DNA of 64,000 nt. Source: DATCDE01 sp038252405 (lineage in GTDB: Bacteria > Actinomycetota > Actinomycetes > Prado026). The stretch's first letter is position 1. Each line of letters begins with the position of its first letter. The notes under the pieces are model-generated. The model was not told where the DNA came from. It ran no database searches and saw only the letters and a program-made list of their open reading frames with translations. Below, in pieces: positions 63,028 to 64,000 of the stretch. A program made the translations under genes and the position numbers. The stretch covers positions 17,668 to 81,667 of the forward strand of contig JBBSAJ010000010.1 of NCBI GenBank assembly GCA_038252405.1, given 5' to 3'.

Positions 63028-63064
63028 ACCGATGGCTGGGCGCGCACGGATCGCCGATGCCTCC

Positions 63065-63070
63065 TAGCCT
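63065..63070 (+). promoter_or_regulatory. -10 of the TIGR03085-type gene (leaderless)
   Basis: TAGCCT, spacer GGGGGC, then the ATG at 63077: the same hexamer and six-base spacing as before the amidase gene. The purine run in the spacer could also act as a weak ribosome site. Confidence 0.5.
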
Positions 63071-63076
63071 GGGGGC

Positions 63077-63697
63077 ATGACCTCCTTCGCCCAGTCCGAA
63101 CGCGCCGCCTTGTCCGACCTGCTCCTCGAGGTCGGACCCGACGCCCCCACCCTGTGCGAGGGATGGGCCGCCCGTGACCTCGCCGCGCACCTGGTGGTGC
63201 GCGAGCGGCGGCCGGACGCCGCTGCTGGGATCGTGCTCAAGCCGATGGCCGGCTACCTGCGGTCGGTGCAGGACGGCAAGGCGCACGGCGACTACGAGAA
63301 GCTGGTGGCCACCGTCCGCTCCGGCCCGCCGTTCCCGCTGACACTGGTGGACGCTCAGTTCAACACCGCCGAGTACTTCGTGCACCACGAGGACGTTCGG
63401 CGGGCCCTGGACGGCTGGCAGCCGCGCGAGCTCGACCCGAGGCTCGAGTCGGCGCTGTGGACCATCCTGAAGCGGCAGGGCCGGATGCTGTTCCGGCACT
63501 CCCCGGTGGGCGTCGCGCTGCGCCGGCCGGACGGCGCGACCCAGGTCGCCAAGGGCGGAGAGCCCATGGTCACCCTGGTCGGGCCGGCCAGCGAGCTGCT
63601 GCTCTACGCGTTCGGCCGCACCACCCACGCCCGGGTGGAGGTCGAGGGCGACCCCGACGCGGTGGCCCGGTTCTCGGGCACCTCGCTCGGGGTCTAG
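63077..63697 (+). CDS. TIGR03085-type metal-binding protein (DinB/MDMPI-like)
   Basis: 206 residues. It begins [20 protein letters not shown] and has [20 protein letters not shown] near 32 with a metal-type His, then [13 protein letters not shown] near 98 (HHxD). These are the ligands of the DinB / mycothiol-dependent maleylpyruvate isomerase fold. The subfamily TIGR03085 is commonly next to hisI in actinobacteria. Many relatives use mycothiol as a cofactor, but the reaction of this group is unknown. Confidence 0.8.
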   Translation: MTSFAQSERAALSDLLLEVGPDAPTLCEGWAARDLAAHLVVRERRPDAAAGIVLKPMAGYLRSVQDGKAHGDYEKLVATVRSGPPFPLTLVDAQFNTAEYFVHHEDVRRALDGWQPRELDPRLESALWTILKRQGRMLFRHSPVGVALRRPDGATQVAKGGEPMVTLVGPASELLLYAFGRTTHARVEVEGDPDAVARFSGTSLGV

Positions 63698-63844
63698 CGC
63701 CCGGGGCGTGTGTGACGGCTCCTGAGTCTGGGCCCGGTGTTACCTGTCTGGACGCCTGGTCGGGGCGGTGGGGTTGTCCACACTGTGTCCCATCGCTTTC
63801 CACCGGTGGGAGATTGGATCTGCCGGACTGTCGGGGGGCAGGGC

Positions 63845-63866
63845 TAGTCTTCGAACATGTGTCTTG
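63845..63866 (+). promoter_or_regulatory. -10 and half SOS box at the start of the last gene
   Basis: TAGTCT (63845-63850) is followed by TCGAACATGTGTCTTG (63851-63866). The left half TCGAAC matches the actinobacterial LexA box (TCGAAC-N4-GTTCGA) exactly, but the right half GTCTTG does not. Start codons for the next gene lie inside it. Confidence 0.4.
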
Positions 63867-64000
63867 TCTCGCAGATGGGGGTGATGAGTGGTCTCCGGGG
63901 GTGGATGCCCTACGTAACCCCGAACGGACCGGCCGCCTGCTCACCCTGCTGACTGCCGTTCGGCGCAACGAGGCCAACGCCCACATCTGGGCCGACCGCA
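63859..64000 (+). CDS. probable DUF222-type protein, N-terminus only
   Basis: From the GTG at 63859 the frame stays open to the right edge, about 47 residues: MSCLADGGDEWSPGV, then DALRNPERTGRLLTLLTAVR and RNEANAHIWADR. The helical, Arg/Ala-rich character resembles the start of DUF222 domains of actinobacterial HNH endonuclease-like repeat families, which often have LexA boxes at their start. The ATG at 63857 is in another frame and stops after 31 codons, so I do not use it. The identification is tentative because most of the gene is outside the window. Confidence 0.5.
   Translation, partial: MSCLADGGDEWSPGVDALRNPERTGRLLTLLTAVRRNEANAHIWADR

Noticed and set aside
63851..63866. Functional SOS box
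   Set aside because: The left half is perfect but the right half matches the consensus in about two of six positions, so I list it only as a half-site.
63857..63952. Short frame from the ATG at 63857
   Set aside because: It stops after 31 codons; the frame from the GTG at 63859 stays open and has protein-like composition.

Overview
The window is a gene-dense, very GC-rich piece of an actinobacterial (Actinomycetota) chromosome. The evidence is the gene content and order: bldD divergent from pyrR, the pyrC / membrane PH-like gene / carA order, mihF-gmk-rpoZ-coaBC-metK, an actinobacterial PriA without helicase motifs, trp genes mixed with small actinobacterial membrane genes, and many GTG starts. 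The genus cannot be fixed from this sequence. The bldD-type regulator suggests a relative of morphologically complex, developmental lineages. I see no tRNA, rRNA, CRISPR array, insertion sequence or phage module, and no gene-free stretch over 300 bases.

Layout. 1-2.2 kb: leftward infC-rpmI-rplT and the start of a SpoU-type RNA methyltransferase; infC starts at an AUC codon behind a structured leader. 2.2-5.3 kb: DUF1844 protein, aquaporin, SseB-like protein, MFS permease. 5.3-9.2 kb: a leftward operon of MoxR ATPase, VWA protein, XdhC-like protein and MobA-like nucleotidyltransferase. This is the accessory set of a molybdenum hydroxylase (CO dehydrogenase type), but no hydroxylase subunits are nearby. 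9.3-17.1 kb is accessory: an SDR enzyme, an OmpR-type two-component system followed by a secreted protein built of two almost identical repeats, an OafA-like acyltransferase with SGNH domain, a quinone oxidoreductase and a cell-wall amidase ending in a strong bidirectional terminator.

17.1-23.0 kb: rpe, an FMN riboswitch, ribD-ribE-ribBA-ribH, hisE-hisG and a PH-like gene, leftward and translationally coupled from ribE on. A rightward GGDEF gene (23.1-24.3 kb) separates this from a long leftward block (43.9 to 24.3 kb) holding all six UMP-synthesis steps (pyrR, pyrB, pyrC, carA, carB, pyrK, pyrD, pyrF), then mihF, gmk, rpoZ, coaBC, metK, priA, a HAD hydrolase, def, fmt and rsmB. The pyrR leader carries a textbook PyrR-binding hairpin next to the ribosome binding site. 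bldD (44.1 kb) keeps the c-di-GMP binding motif and could read the output of the GGDEF enzyme; the two upstream regions share a 9-mer within a BldD-box-like sequence.

44.6-64 kb: pyk, gltD-gltB, VIT1-like gene and lgt, a thiol/copper module (DsbA-like, MauE-like, Sco lipoprotein), a composite palindrome, then trpA-trpB-trpC, three small membrane genes and trpE, a proline-rich membrane protein, hisI, a TIGR03085-type gene and, cut by the right edge, a probable DUF222-type gene.

A theme across the window is start codons that follow a TANNNT or GANNNT -10 hexamer by about six bases with no Shine-Dalgarno, which suggests many leaderless mRNAs. Nothing here is clearly an undescribed system. The best leads are the phased operator in front of the tandem-repeat secreted protein, the hydroxylase accessory operon without its enzyme, and the BldD / GGDEF link.
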